A program made the translations under genes and the position numbers. Below the pieces are notes generated by a model, which was not told the origin of the DNA, did not search any database, and was given only the letters and a program-made list of their open reading frames with translations. This document shows positions 1-7,331 of a stretch of 21,129 nt of DNA, one piece after another. How positions within the stretch are numbered: position 1 is the stretch's first letter; each line of letters opens with the position of its first letter. The stretch is from CAYOEJ01 sp964403015 (lineage in GTDB: Bacteria > Actinomycetota > Actinomycetes > Actinomycetales > Actinomycetaceae), in assembly GCA_964403015.1 (NCBI GenBank), contig CAYOEJ010000025.1, forward strand, positions 1-21,129, read 5' to 3'.

Positions 1-42
1 GTTGCTTAGATCAGGGAACGTGGTTGGGCACTTTCAGCAGAC

Positions 43-2046
43 TCAGCGACCCGAACCGATCACTTTTCCGTTTACGATTCCAAGAATGTCGAACCCGTAA
101 GTGGTGAGCTTTCGCGTGCCAATCCCCCGGACGCGGCCTAGTTCGGACAGATCCTTCGGCTTTCGAATAGCTATTTCGTAAAGCGTGGCATCATGCAAAA
201 TGACGAAAGGTGGCTTTTGGACCGAGTCGGCATAATCTTTGCGCCACTGTTTTAGTTCTTCTAGGAGTTCCACATCCTCCGGATGCTCTCGCTCGAAATC
301 GCTTTGCTGGGTCTTCGATCGTTGTCTCGAACGCGTTGATCTCGATACTTCCTCGGGCCAGTGCCTCTCGAGGAATCGTGAGAGTTTGCGTTGACCGCGA
401 CCGCCATTACCTGCCGCGTAGGAGATGTATAGCTCTTCCTTGGCACGCGTCACTCCCACGTAAAGTAGGCGACGTTCCTCCGCCACACCTGCAGCATCCT
501 TCGCAAGCGAAATAGGCATGAGGCCCTCACTCATTCCCACGAGAAAAACGGCCGTCCACTCCAGACCCTTTGCTGCGTGAAGAGACGAGAGCGTGACCGC
601 GTTGAGGGTAGGTTCATTTTGAAGATGGGCGCGTTCCTCAAGCTCCGCTACATACTCTGTGATTGAAGCTCGACGCTTCTCCCACATGTCCTTGGCAAGT
701 GACAGCAGCGTGTTCAATGATTCCCACTTCTCGCGCGCTGCTCCCTGATTGTCTGGCGCTGATGGTCGCCATCCCATTCCGCGAAGTGCGTCCTCTACGA
801 GCTCGGGCAGTTCTGCCGAGCTGGACCCCCGCGCGACGGCTCGCATAACAACCATCGCGTCCTTAACCTCACGTCGGTTAAAGAATCGTTCCGAGCCACG
901 AATTGCAAACGAGATTCCTGCCTGCCCGAGCGCATTCTCGAACTCGGCAGACTGCGCGTTAGTTCGGTAGAGAATAGCAATATCGCGCAAATCGACACCC
1001 TGATCACGCAAGGTCAAGATCTTGCCGGCCACTTGTGCAGCCTCATCGGCGTCGTCGCCATACTTGTCGTAACTAATCTGCCTGCCGGACTTAAGCATCG
1101 ACTGGAGGTGAACCGCCCCAGGAGAATCGTCAGCAGAAATGATCTCGTTGGCGAGCTCAACAATTTGCGGGGTCGAGCGATAATCGCGTTTGAGTACCAC
1201 CTTCTTCGCCTTTGGAAACTCCTTGTCGAAGTTAGCAAGATAGCTCGAGGTTGCACCTGTAAATGAATAAATTGTTTGCGAAACGTCGCCAACCACGCAC
1301 AGATCCCGGCGATCACCCATCCACATTTGCAGCAGGCGATGCTGCATCGGGGAAACGTCCTGGTATTCATCCACAACAAAGTGTCGGTACTGACGGCGAA
1401 TTTCCTGCGTGATGTCGGGGCGATCGCGCATGATTCCGATCAGAATTAACAGGACGTCCTCAAAGTCGATGACCCCGCGATCAGCCTTGACTTCTTCGTA
1501 GACCCTGATGAGTTGGCCGATCTCTTGGGGACTGTACCCGGCAACGTCGAGTCGACCCTCGGTCTGGGCTCGATCTGGATAGTCTTCGGGAGTAATGAGT
1601 GAAACCTTGGACCACTCGACTTCCGCAGAGAGGTCGCGAACAGTAATGCGGTCCACAGCCATTCCCAGCTGGGCTGCCGCCTGAGAAATTAGAGCACCCT
1701 TGTGCTCCTTGATCTCGGGAACTCGGCCACCGATTGCATGGGGCCAGAAATAGGAAAGCTGTGACAGTGCCGCAGAGTGGAAAGTTTTCGCAACCACGTT
1801 TCCAACGCCAAGATCTCGCAGACGGGATCGCATTTCTCCCGCTGCACGCGAGGTGAAGGTAACCGCCAAAATATTTCGCGGGTCGTGTGCACCGGAACTA
1901 ACAGCGTAGGCAATCCGATAGGTAATCGCACGCGTCTTTCCCGTTCCCGCTCCTGCAAGAACACAAAGTGGGCCATGAACGTTCGTTGCCACTGCACGCT
2001 GCTCCGGATCAAGATGATCTAACAGCTCCTCCGGGTTTCCTTCCAC
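43..2046 (-). CDS. uvrD2: UvrD2-type superfamily 1 ATP-dependent DNA helicase with HRDC domain
   Basis: This is an SF1A 3'-to-5' DNA helicase of the UvrD/PcrA group, expected to act in DNA repair and replication-fork maintenance. Visible motifs, numbered from the GTG at 2046, are: Q-motif LDPEQRAVA near residue 12, Walker A AGAGTGKT (31-38), motif Ia TFTSRAAGEM, Walker B DEYQD (226-230), motif III VGDVSQTIYSFTGA, motif IV YRSTPQIVELAN, motif V LHAAKGLEW and motif VI LYVGVTRAKEEL. The C-terminus (about 600-660, with GIGTRKLTTYG) resembles an HRDC domain, which points to actinobacterial UvrD2 rather than UvrD1. Only two cysteines are present in the whole protein, so the four-cysteine module known between the helicase core and HRDC of mycobacterial UvrD2 is absent. 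I chose GTG 2046 because it follows AAAGG-type purines and brings the Q-motif close to the N-terminus. An in-frame GTG at 2094 would add 16 unconserved residues. mrx1 is divergent, as in Mycobacterium. Family call is secure; the UvrD2 call is strong. Confidence 0.9.
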   Translation of the reverse strand: MEGNPEELLDHLDPEQRAVATNVHGPLCVLAGAGTGKTRAITYRIAYAVSSGAHDPRNILAVTFTSRAAGEMRSRLRDLGVGNVVAKTFHSAALSQLSYFWPHAIGGRVPEIKEHKGALISQAAAQLGMAVDRITVRDLSAEVEWSKVSLITPEDYPDRAQTEGRLDVAGYSPQEIGQLIRVYEEVKADRGVIDFEDVLLILIGIMRDRPDITQEIRRQYRHFVVDEYQDVSPMQHRLLQMWMGDRRDLCVVGDVSQTIYSFTGATSSYLANFDKEFPKAKKVVLKRDYRSTPQIVELANEIISADDSPGAVHLQSMLKSGRQISYDKYGDDADEAAQVAGKILTLRDQGVDLRDIAILYRTNAQSAEFENALGQAGISFAIRGSERFFNRREVKDAMVVMRAVARGSSSAELPELVEDALRGMGWRPSAPDNQGAAREKWESLNTLLSLAKDMWEKRRASITEYVAELEERAHLQNEPTLNAVTLSSLHAAKGLEWTAVFLVGMSEGLMPISLAKDAAGVAEERRLLYVGVTRAKEELYISYAAGNGGRGQRKLSRFLERHWPEEVSRSTRSRQRSKTQQSDFEREHPEDVELLEELKQWRKDYADSVQKPPFVILHDATLYEIAIRKPKDLSELGRVRGIGTRKLTTYGFDILGIVNGKVIGSGR

Positions 2047-2395
2047 ACCTCCACCTTTCGATCCGCGCAACCGTCCGCCGATCAGCACAGCCACCTTTCG
2101 ATCTTCGAACCTGCGTTGCTACCCACACCGCCCGTTNNNNNNNNNNNNNNNNNNNNNNNNNNNNNNNNNNNNNNNNNNNNNNNNNNNNNNNNNNNNNNNN
2201 NNNNNNNNNNNNNNNNNNNNNNNNNNNNNNNNNNNNTGGCCGTTCAAGACCGCTGTGGCTCCTGCCGACGATAGCCATCTCAGTGTGTCATGCTACGCCC
2301 ACAGGTTTCCTGCCAGATCGCTCCAGCCGCACCTGTGGATTTCGCTGGACGCCAACTTTTCAGGTGAAAACTACGCTGCACCGTACGATGACTCT
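2047..2395. other. Divergent uvrD2/mrx1 intergenic region with scaffold gap
   Basis: This region separates the divergent uvrD2 and mrx1. It contains a run of exactly 100 N at 2137-2236, a conventional scaffold-gap length, so the true distance is unknown and a small gene could be hidden. The readable parts hold a 13-bp direct repeat at the uvrD2 start and a -10-like hexamer before mrx1. I see no RNA gene in the readable sequence. Confidence 0.85.
2051..2103. repeat. 13-bp direct repeat at the uvrD2 start
   Basis: CCACCTTTCGATC occurs at 2051-2063 and again at 2091-2103, exactly 40 bp apart. Read on the minus strand it is GATCGAAAGGTGG, and each copy carries a purine-rich Shine-Dalgarno-like stretch next to a candidate GTG start of uvrD2 (2094 or 2046). 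The copies are followed by only loosely similar sequence and the scaffold gap begins 33 bp further on, so this may be the edge of a longer repeat. Confidence 0.5.
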
Positions 2396-2396
2396 A
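2384..2396 (+). promoter_or_regulatory. Predicted -10 element for leaderless mrx1
   Basis: TACGAT at 2384-2389 fits the actinobacterial TANNNT -10 consensus and ends 6 nt before the mrx1 ATG at 2396. This places the expected transcription start at or within a base or two of the start codon. There is no Shine-Dalgarno sequence, which agrees with a leaderless mRNA. The -35 region (CAGGTG at the 17-bp position) is poor. Confidence 0.5.
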
Positions 2397-2647
2397 TGAG
2401 TGATAACAACGTAACGATGTATTCAACCACGTGGTGCGGTTACTGCCGCAACCTGAAGAAGCAGCTCGACGCTAAAGGCATCGGCTACACCGAGATCAAT
2501 ATCGAGGAAGATCCCGCGGCCGCCGATCGCGTTGAAAAAGTTAACGGAGGCAACCAAGTTGTCCCCACGCTCGAATTCTCGGATGGTTCGACCCTGACAA
2601 ACCCCTCAGCTTCGGATGTCCAGAAGAAACTCGCAGAAATCAGCTAA
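2396..2647 (+). CDS. mrx1: Mycoredoxin-1 (glutaredoxin-like, CGYC active site)
   Basis: This is an 83-residue thioredoxin-fold protein of the glutaredoxin family. The N-terminal active site TTWCGYC has cysteines at 14 and 17. The VVPT motif supplies the cis-proline, and a Gly-Ser-containing stretch follows in the expected place for thiol-cofactor binding. The WCGYC signature is that of actinobacterial mycoredoxin-1, which reduces mixed disulfides between proteins and mycothiol in the cytoplasm. Length is typical for the family. It lies beside uvrD2 and nudC, the same neighbourhood as Mrx1 in Mycobacterium. It is probably transcribed alone, since the upstream gene is divergent and a strong hairpin follows the stop. 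The alternative name is generic glutaredoxin/NrdH-like protein. NrdH would normally be located beside ribonucleotide reductase genes, which are not present here. Confidence 0.88.
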   Translation: MSDNNVTMYSTTWCGYCRNLKKQLDAKGIGYTEINIEEDPAAADRVEKVNGGNQVVPTLEFSDGSTLTNPSASDVQKKLAEIS

Positions 2648-2656
2648 CAAGGCTCA

Positions 2657-2687
2657 GAACCCCGCGAATCGCGGGGTTCATCGTTTT
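2657..2687 (+). terminator. Intrinsic terminator shared by mrx1 and nudC
   Basis: GAACCCCGCG (2657-2666) and CGCGGGGTTC (2670-2679) form a perfect 10-bp GC-rich stem with a 3-nt AAT loop. ATCGTTTT follows on the plus strand, giving a classical terminator for mrx1. On the minus strand the hairpin begins 7 bases beyond the nudC stop and is followed by a weaker U-rich tract, so it probably serves both converging genes. Confidence 0.85.
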
Positions 2688-3603
2688 ACGACCTCTTTGG
2701 GACTCCATGGATTTCTTCGCCGTACCAATCTTCGATGAGTGCTCGCGCCACCGAAGATGCGCCGGGCAAGATGATATTCCCTTCCTCGATCCTCTTCCTA
2801 AGGTCTGCGCGCGAAAGGAAGAATGCCTCGGCCATCTCCACCCCATCGACGTTAATCTCCGGGTTCTCTTCCGCCGTCCAGCCGCGGAAGGCCAGCATAA
2901 GTGACCGTGGGAAGGGCCAGGGTTGCGAGCCAAAATACTCAACTCGGCCTACCTTGATGCCGACCTCTTCGTACACCTCGCGTCGCACGGTCGCTTCAAG
3001 AGGTTCACCCGCCTCCACAAATCCTGCGAGAGTCGAGCAGCTATTTTCGGGCCAGCTTCGGTTCCTGCCCAGCAGCAAGCGGTCTTGTCCATCTCGGATT
3101 GCCATGATGACTGCCGGATCGGTGCGCGGAAACAGAATATGTCCCGCTTCGCACTCCATTTCCCAGCCTGTAACCCGAAGTGACAGTTCCCCACCGCACG
3201 TCCCGCAAAACTGAACGGAGTGGCGCCAAGCGAAAAGGGCAACCGCCGTCGTCGCCAACCCCACATCGAGAGCCGGTAGCTCGTCTGCAATATCTCGCAA
3301 GCCAACGAAAGTGTGTTCGGCTAGTTCAGGCGTCCACTCGTCGTCGGTCAGGGCTTCGGTGAGATCAAGGGCAAAATAGTATAGGCCCTCATAAGCGCCG
3401 AGGTAAGCATCAGGAGCAGTGAAGCTGGGCCGGCTAATCTTTACAACATCGGTGCCGTCAACTGCGAGGGCGTCGCCGCGAACAAGAATGAATCGAGCGT
3501 TCTCGGAGGCTCGTGCAGCATCGAGTGCAGCGGGGTCTTGTCGAGTCTCGGCATCCCGATCCGCGACTTCTTGGGCAAGCGACAAACGGCCAATATTGCT
3601 CAT
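2686..3603 (-). CDS. nudC: NAD+/NADH diphosphatase NudC (Nudix hydrolase)
   Basis: This 305-residue Nudix hydrolase is predicted to cleave NADH/NAD+ to NMN(H) and AMP. In characterised homologues it also removes NAD caps from RNA 5' ends. The Nudix box G-x5-E-x7-REVYEEVG lies at residues 194-215. The NudC-specific motif SQPWPFPRS follows at 226-234 and separates this family from other Nudix enzymes. The N-terminal half is the divergent NUDIX-like domain. A zinc ribbon comes before the catalytic domain, with C133-x2-C136 and then C151-x3-H155 where CxxC is usual. The ATG at 3603 is supported by GGAGGT four bases upstream. It lies 90 bp downstream of mnmA on the same strand, probably in one transcript, and converges on mrx1. 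Confidence 0.93.
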   Translation of the reverse strand: MSNIGRLSLAQEVADRDAETRQDPAALDAARASENARFILVRGDALAVDGTDVVKISRPSFTAPDAYLGAYEGLYYFALDLTEALTDDEWTPELAEHTFVGLRDIADELPALDVGLATTAVALFAWRHSVQFCGTCGGELSLRVTGWEMECEAGHILFPRTDPAVIMAIRDGQDRLLLGRNRSWPENSCSTLAGFVEAGEPLEATVRREVYEEVGIKVGRVEYFGSQPWPFPRSLMLAFRGWTAEENPEINVDGVEMAEAFFLSRADLRKRIEEGNIILPGASSVARALIEDWYGEEIHGVPKRS

Positions 3604-3693
3604 AACTACCTCCGCGCTCAGGTTAACGTCTTAGGAGATTATGTTCGCGGTCAAACGCTGGATGAGACGACGACGCCGGGTCAGGAGCTTCTC

Positions 3694-4806
3694 TCACCGG
3701 GTGGTTTCGGCGATGACTCCCTGACCCAGCACGCGAGTGTCGTCATAGACCACGACTGACTGCCCGCGAGCTAATCCCCGCAGCTCTTCTTGCAGGTCAA
3801 CATGGATGTCGTCGCCATCGCCTCGAACTTTTGCCCGAAGTGGTCGGCCAGCTGACCGCACTTGGACGGTCGTATCAATCCAGTCATTTGCGGAGATATC
3901 TGGAGCGAGCCACACGGCCTTTGTCGCGCGGATTCCGCTGATGCTGAGGAGATCCTTCGGTCCGATGGTCACCACGTTCGATTTCACATCCACGTCCACC
4001 ACGTAGCGCGGATTCCCGTCAACCGTGTGATCCTTGAGGCCGAGCCCCTTGCGCTGACCGATCGTGTAGGCGTATGCCCCGCGATGTTCACCGAGCACTT
4101 TACCCGTGTGATCCTTGATGAGACCGGGTTGCTCACCGAGTCGGGCCCGGAGAAAGCCCTGCGTATTGCGGTCCGGAATAAAGCAGATGTCGTAGGAGTC
4201 AGGCTTGGATGAGACGCTGAGCCCACGGGCCGCCGCTTCCGCACGTACCGCTTCCTTGGATTCGTACTCCCCCAGCGGGAACATGACGTGATTCAGTGCC
4301 TCCTGGCCAATCGCGGCGAGAACGTAGGACTGGTCCTTGCCGCGGTAGGCAGCCCGGTGAAGTTCCGTGAGATCCGTGAATTCTGAACCCGCGTGGGGCA
4401 TGGTGCGCGCGTAGTGCCCCGTGAGAACGGCGTCGAATCCATGTTCCATTCCATGGTTGAGAAGCAGCGCAAACTTCACCGTTTCGTTGCACCGCACGCA
4501 AGGATTGGGCGTGAAACCCGCCGCGTACTGCGCAAGAAAGTCCTCAATGACGATCTTCGAAAACACCTCGGCATAGTCCCACTGCTGGAACTCGATGCCC
4601 AGCTGGTTCGAGATCGCTTCGGCGTCAGCGGCATCCTTCGGATTCCCGCAACCCACCTGAGTTGCGTTGGGGTCCAGGACGTCGGAAGACGCGCGGTTCT
4701 CGTGAAGCGCGAGGTAGACGCCGACGACGTCGTGCCCGGCTTCGACCGCACGTGCGGTGGCGAGCGAGGAATCAACTCCGCCTGACATTGCTGCAAGAAC
4801 TCTCAT
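3694..4806 (-). CDS. mnmA: tRNA-specific 2-thiouridylase MnmA
   Basis: MnmA uses ATP to activate U34 of tRNA-Lys, -Glu and -Gln and then inserts sulfur to give 2-thiouridine. The 370-residue protein begins MRVLAAMSGGVDSS, whose SGGVDSS PP-loop (8-14) must be close to the N-terminus. This fixes the start at ATG 4806 rather than at longer in-frame alternatives reaching 4977. The catalytic cysteine pair is seen as NPCVRCN (C103) and SYDICFIPD (C208), close to positions 102 and 199 of the E. coli enzyme. TGHYAR (129-134) and the C-terminal beta-barrel region are present. Length is normal. It is likely co-transcribed with nudC and diverges from glgX. The start appears leaderless. Confidence 0.96.
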   Translation of the reverse strand: MRVLAAMSGGVDSSLATARAVEAGHDVVGVYLALHENRASSDVLDPNATQVGCGNPKDAADAEAISNQLGIEFQQWDYAEVFSKIVIEDFLAQYAAGFTPNPCVRCNETVKFALLLNHGMEHGFDAVLTGHYARTMPHAGSEFTDLTELHRAAYRGKDQSYVLAAIGQEALNHVMFPLGEYESKEAVRAEAAARGLSVSSKPDSYDICFIPDRNTQGFLRARLGEQPGLIKDHTGKVLGEHRGAYAYTIGQRKGLGLKDHTVDGNPRYVVDVDVKSNVVTIGPKDLLSISGIRATKAVWLAPDISANDWIDTTVQVRSAGRPLRAKVRGDGDDIHVDLQEELRGLARGQSVVVYDDTRVLGQGVIAETTR

Positions 4807-4814
4807 AAGACCGG

Positions 4815-4843
4815 AGTGTATAAGGCGCGTTGTTTCGTGACCA
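4815..4843 (-). promoter_or_regulatory. Predicted mnmA promoter, leaderless
   Basis: On the minus strand TGGTCA (-35, 4843-4838) and TACACT (-10, 4820-4815) are 17 bp apart. The ATG of mnmA begins 8 nt after the -10, where transcription should start. No Shine-Dalgarno sequence is present. Visual prediction only. Confidence 0.5.
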
Positions 4844-4885
4844 CCGACATGCCCCAACGGCAGCCAAAACCACAGTGGAAACTGC

Positions 4886-4891
4886 CACAAT
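4886..4891 (+). promoter_or_regulatory. Possible -10 element for glgX
   Basis: CACAAT ends 7 nt before the GTG at 4899, the spacing seen at the other leaderless-looking genes in this window. The first base departs from TANNNT and no good -35 is visible, so it is weak. It is used here mainly as support for choosing GTG 4899. Confidence 0.3.
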
Positions 4892-4898
4892 AGACACC

Positions 4899-7118
4899 GT
4901 GAGGACAACCATTTCAAACCAACCTGCCACGCGCTACACAATGCGCAAACCTGAACCGAGCCTGCCGACTGTATCAAAGCCGGTCAGGTTGGGTGTTCAC
5001 CTCGTTGGCGATGGTGTTGATGTTGCCGTCCATGCCGGTCACGCCACGGCGGTTGACGTGTGTTTCATCGACGTATCGCGCACGGGCCAATCCGAGCGCA
5101 GATTTGCCCTCCATCGCGATATGCACGGCATCTGGTCAGGGCATGTGCCCGACATTCAGGTAGGTCAGGCTTACGGTTTTCGCGTATCGGGCAGGTGGGA
5201 TCCGCACGAGGGCCAGCGCCACAACCCGGCCAAGTTGCTCCTCGATCCCTACACGCGCGGCCTTGCGCGGGGGCCACAGCTTCATCCTTCGCTTTACTCG
5301 CACGTCGTTGACTCTCAATTCAACCCTGATCCCACCATGCCCGCCGACGACAGGGACAGCGCTCCATTCGCGCCGCTCGGCGTCGTCGTCGCCGATGCTC
5401 ACAATCCAACGAAACGTCCCCACATCCCGTGGGAAAAGACCGTCCTTTACGAAGCTCACGTAGTCAGCATGACGAAGCGGATGGAGCGGATCCCCGAAGA
5501 GCTGCGTGGCACATACGCTGGTCTGGCTCATCCGGAGACAATTGCGCATCTGAAGAACCTCGGGGTCACGGCGATTGAGCTGCTACCCGTTCATGCCAAG
5601 ATGAGCGAACCATTCCTCACCCAGAAGGGAATGGAGAACTACTGGGGATACAACACGCTGGCATTCTTTGCGCCCGAGCCGACGTATGCCATGAAGTCGA
5701 ATCAGGAAGCTGGGCCTCAAGCCGTCATCGACGAGTTCAAGGGCATGGTTGACCTGCTTCACCAAGCCGGTATCGAAGTTATTTTGGACGTCGTGTACAA
5801 CCACACGTGCGAGGCCGGAGCCGACGGTCCAACCGTTTCTTGGCGCGGCCTCGACAACACCATGTACTACCGTCATGATTCCGCTCGCCCCGGCGTGATG
5901 AAGGATACGACTGGCTGCGGAAACTCGCTGGACTTTAGGCGTCAGACGGTCATGCAGATGACGCTCGACTCCCTGCGCTACTGGGTCACTGAGATGGGTG
6001 TGGATGGCTTCCGCTTTGATCTCTCGGTGACGATGAGTCGCGAGGGCGATTCGTTTAACCATAACCACCCTCTGTTTGTGGCGATGGGGACAGATCCAGT
6101 TCTTTCGACCGTCAAACTCATCAACGAGCCGTGGGATCTGGGGCCGGGTGGCTGGCGAACCGGTCAATTCCCGCTGCCTACCGCAGACTGGAACGACCGT
6201 TTCCGCGACTCCCTGCGTTCATTCTGGCTCACCGCGCCAGCCTCAATCATGCACGGCGGGCACGGAAGCGACCCGCGTGATCTTGCGACGCGGCTGGCCG
6301 GATCGGCAGATCTCTTTGGTCACGGCAGAATTCCCGGTGGGCGCGGGATTCATTCATCGATCAACTTCATCACCGCCCATGATGGCTTCACCATGCATGA
6401 CCTTGTGAGTTACAACGGTAAACACAACGAGGCAAACGATGAGGACAACCGCGACGGAACCACCAATAACCGTTCGTGGAACCATGGTGTTGAGGGCAAG
6501 CCTGAAGATGAGGAACTGCCCGCATCGGTTCGCGAAGCCCGCCTGAAGTCCGTGCGTAACCTCATGGCATCGCTCATTTTGGCCGGTGGAACACCGATGA
6601 TCACCTCGGGCGATGAGATTCTCAAGACCCAGCACGGAAACAATAACGCTTACTGCCAGAACTCACCGCTTTCTTGGTTGGATTGGAACATCGGCGACGA
6701 CGAGCAGAACATGTTCGACACCACCGCCTACCTGCTTCGGCTGCGCCGCGATCACAGTGTTCTGAGGCCCACCCGGTTCTATACGGGCAATGCCGCCGAC
6801 GGCGATCCCGTTCGCGATCTTGAATGGCTCGACCCGCACGGGCACCGCATGGCCGACTACAAGTGGTTCGACAACCAGCGTCGACTCCTCCAGGTCATCC
6901 GCTCCGGCAACGGTACCGACGCCGATGCGCTCCTCATTCTCAACGGCGCGATCGAGGACTGCCCCGTCACGCTGCCGCAGGGGCGTGGGACGCCGTTCCA
7001 TCTGGTGTGGTCGTCGTCGTGGGACCGCCCCCGCGAAGAAACCGAAAGCTACGCTCCGGGTGCGGTTACCACCATCGAGGCGCTGTCGATTAATCTGTAC
7101 CTCGCCAATCCGGAATAG
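4899..7118 (+). CDS. glgX: Glycogen debranching enzyme GlgX (GH13 isoamylase type)
   Basis: GlgX hydrolyses alpha-1,6 branches in glycogen, preferably the short stubs left by glycogen phosphorylase, and releases malto-oligosaccharides in the cytoplasm. An N-terminal CBM48-like beta-sandwich (roughly residues 25-130) precedes a GH13 barrel. Barrel landmarks are DVVYNHT, DGFRFDLS (nucleophile D374), LINEPWDLGPGGW (acid/base E410) and ITAHDGFTMHDLVSYN (D495). The NEPWD-GPGG and KHNEAN-ED-RDG signatures are specific to the GlgX/isoamylase group. Length is 739 residues from GTG 4899. ATG 4941 would remove 14 residues, and a TTG at 4830 would add 23 that look unconserved. The start is therefore the uncertain part; the function is not. 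It diverges from mnmA and is followed by trpS. Confidence 0.92.
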   Translation: MRTTISNQPATRYTMRKPEPSLPTVSKPVRLGVHLVGDGVDVAVHAGHATAVDVCFIDVSRTGQSERRFALHRDMHGIWSGHVPDIQVGQAYGFRVSGRWDPHEGQRHNPAKLLLDPYTRGLARGPQLHPSLYSHVVDSQFNPDPTMPADDRDSAPFAPLGVVVADAHNPTKRPHIPWEKTVLYEAHVVSMTKRMERIPEELRGTYAGLAHPETIAHLKNLGVTAIELLPVHAKMSEPFLTQKGMENYWGYNTLAFFAPEPTYAMKSNQEAGPQAVIDEFKGMVDLLHQAGIEVILDVVYNHTCEAGADGPTVSWRGLDNTMYYRHDSARPGVMKDTTGCGNSLDFRRQTVMQMTLDSLRYWVTEMGVDGFRFDLSVTMSREGDSFNHNHPLFVAMGTDPVLSTVKLINEPWDLGPGGWRTGQFPLPTADWNDRFRDSLRSFWLTAPASIMHGGHGSDPRDLATRLAGSADLFGHGRIPGGRGIHSSINFITAHDGFTMHDLVSYNGKHNEANDEDNRDGTTNNRSWNHGVEGKPEDEELPASVREARLKSVRNLMASLILAGGTPMITSGDEILKTQHGNNNAYCQNSPLSWLDWNIGDDEQNMFDTTAYLLRLRRDHSVLRPTRFYTGNAADGDPVRDLEWLDPHGHRMADYKWFDNQRRLLQVIRSGNGTDADALLILNGAIEDCPVTLPQGRGTPFHLVWSSSWDRPREETESYAPGAVTTIEALSINLYLANPE

Positions 7119-7130
7119 GACGGCGGTGTA

Positions 7131-7290
7131 GGGTCCGGCGTCGGCTGGGGTCCGGCGTCAGCTGGTTGTGAGGTTGGCGCGGCGTCGTCGGGCCGAGACC
7201 ACAGGACAGCCGCAGTTGGTGAGGTCGAGAGGTTCCGTGCGGCGTCGTCGGGTCGTGAGGGCCGGTCGTGAGGTTGGCCGCGTCGTCGTG
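7131..7290. repeat. Degenerate GC-rich repeats after glgX
   Basis: GGGTCCGGCGTCGGCTG (7131-7147) is followed directly by a second copy with one mismatch (7148-7164), starting 12 bp after the glgX stop. Further on, GCGGCGTCGTCGGG occurs at 7179-7192 and 7239-7252, and GTGAGGTTGG occurs at 7168-7177 and 7268-7277. No stable hairpin with a T-tract is apparent, so no glgX terminator can be called. No plausible gene lies here. Confidence 0.6.
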
Positions 7291-7319
7291 CGAAAATTTT
7301 GTCTTGAAACTTCCAGCGA

Positions 7320-7325
7320 TACGAT
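7320..7325 (+). promoter_or_regulatory. Predicted -10 element for leaderless trpS
   Basis: TACGAT, the same hexamer as before mrx1, ends 6 nt before the trpS ATG at 7332. The AGGA between them sits too close to the ATG for a normal Shine-Dalgarno sequence. No T-box or tryptophan leader peptide fits in this space. Confidence 0.5.
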
Positions 7326-7331
7326 AGGAAT

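Noticed and set aside
2105..2120. Second SOS box before uvrD2
   Set aside because: TCGAAC-N4-GTTGCT has a perfect left half but the right half matches at only three of six positions, and the promoter is hidden by the gap.
1968..2399. Open frames spanning the first N run on both strands
   Set aside because: They are open only because unknown bases cannot give stop codons.
3604..3693. Internal promoter before nudC (TTGACC followed by TAAGAC)
   Set aside because: The spacing is 15 bp and the -10 lacks the final T, so it is too poor to call; nudC has a clear Shine-Dalgarno site and may rely on mnmA readthrough.
4807..4977. Longer N-terminus for mnmA
   Set aside because: In-frame codons upstream of ATG 4806 would place 57 residues before the PP-loop, which is N-terminal in the family, and would overlap the start region of glgX.
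7291..7331. T-box or tryptophan attenuator before trpS
   Set aside because: The -10-like element ends 6 nt before the ATG, leaving no room for a leader, and no T-box core or Trp-codon run is visible.
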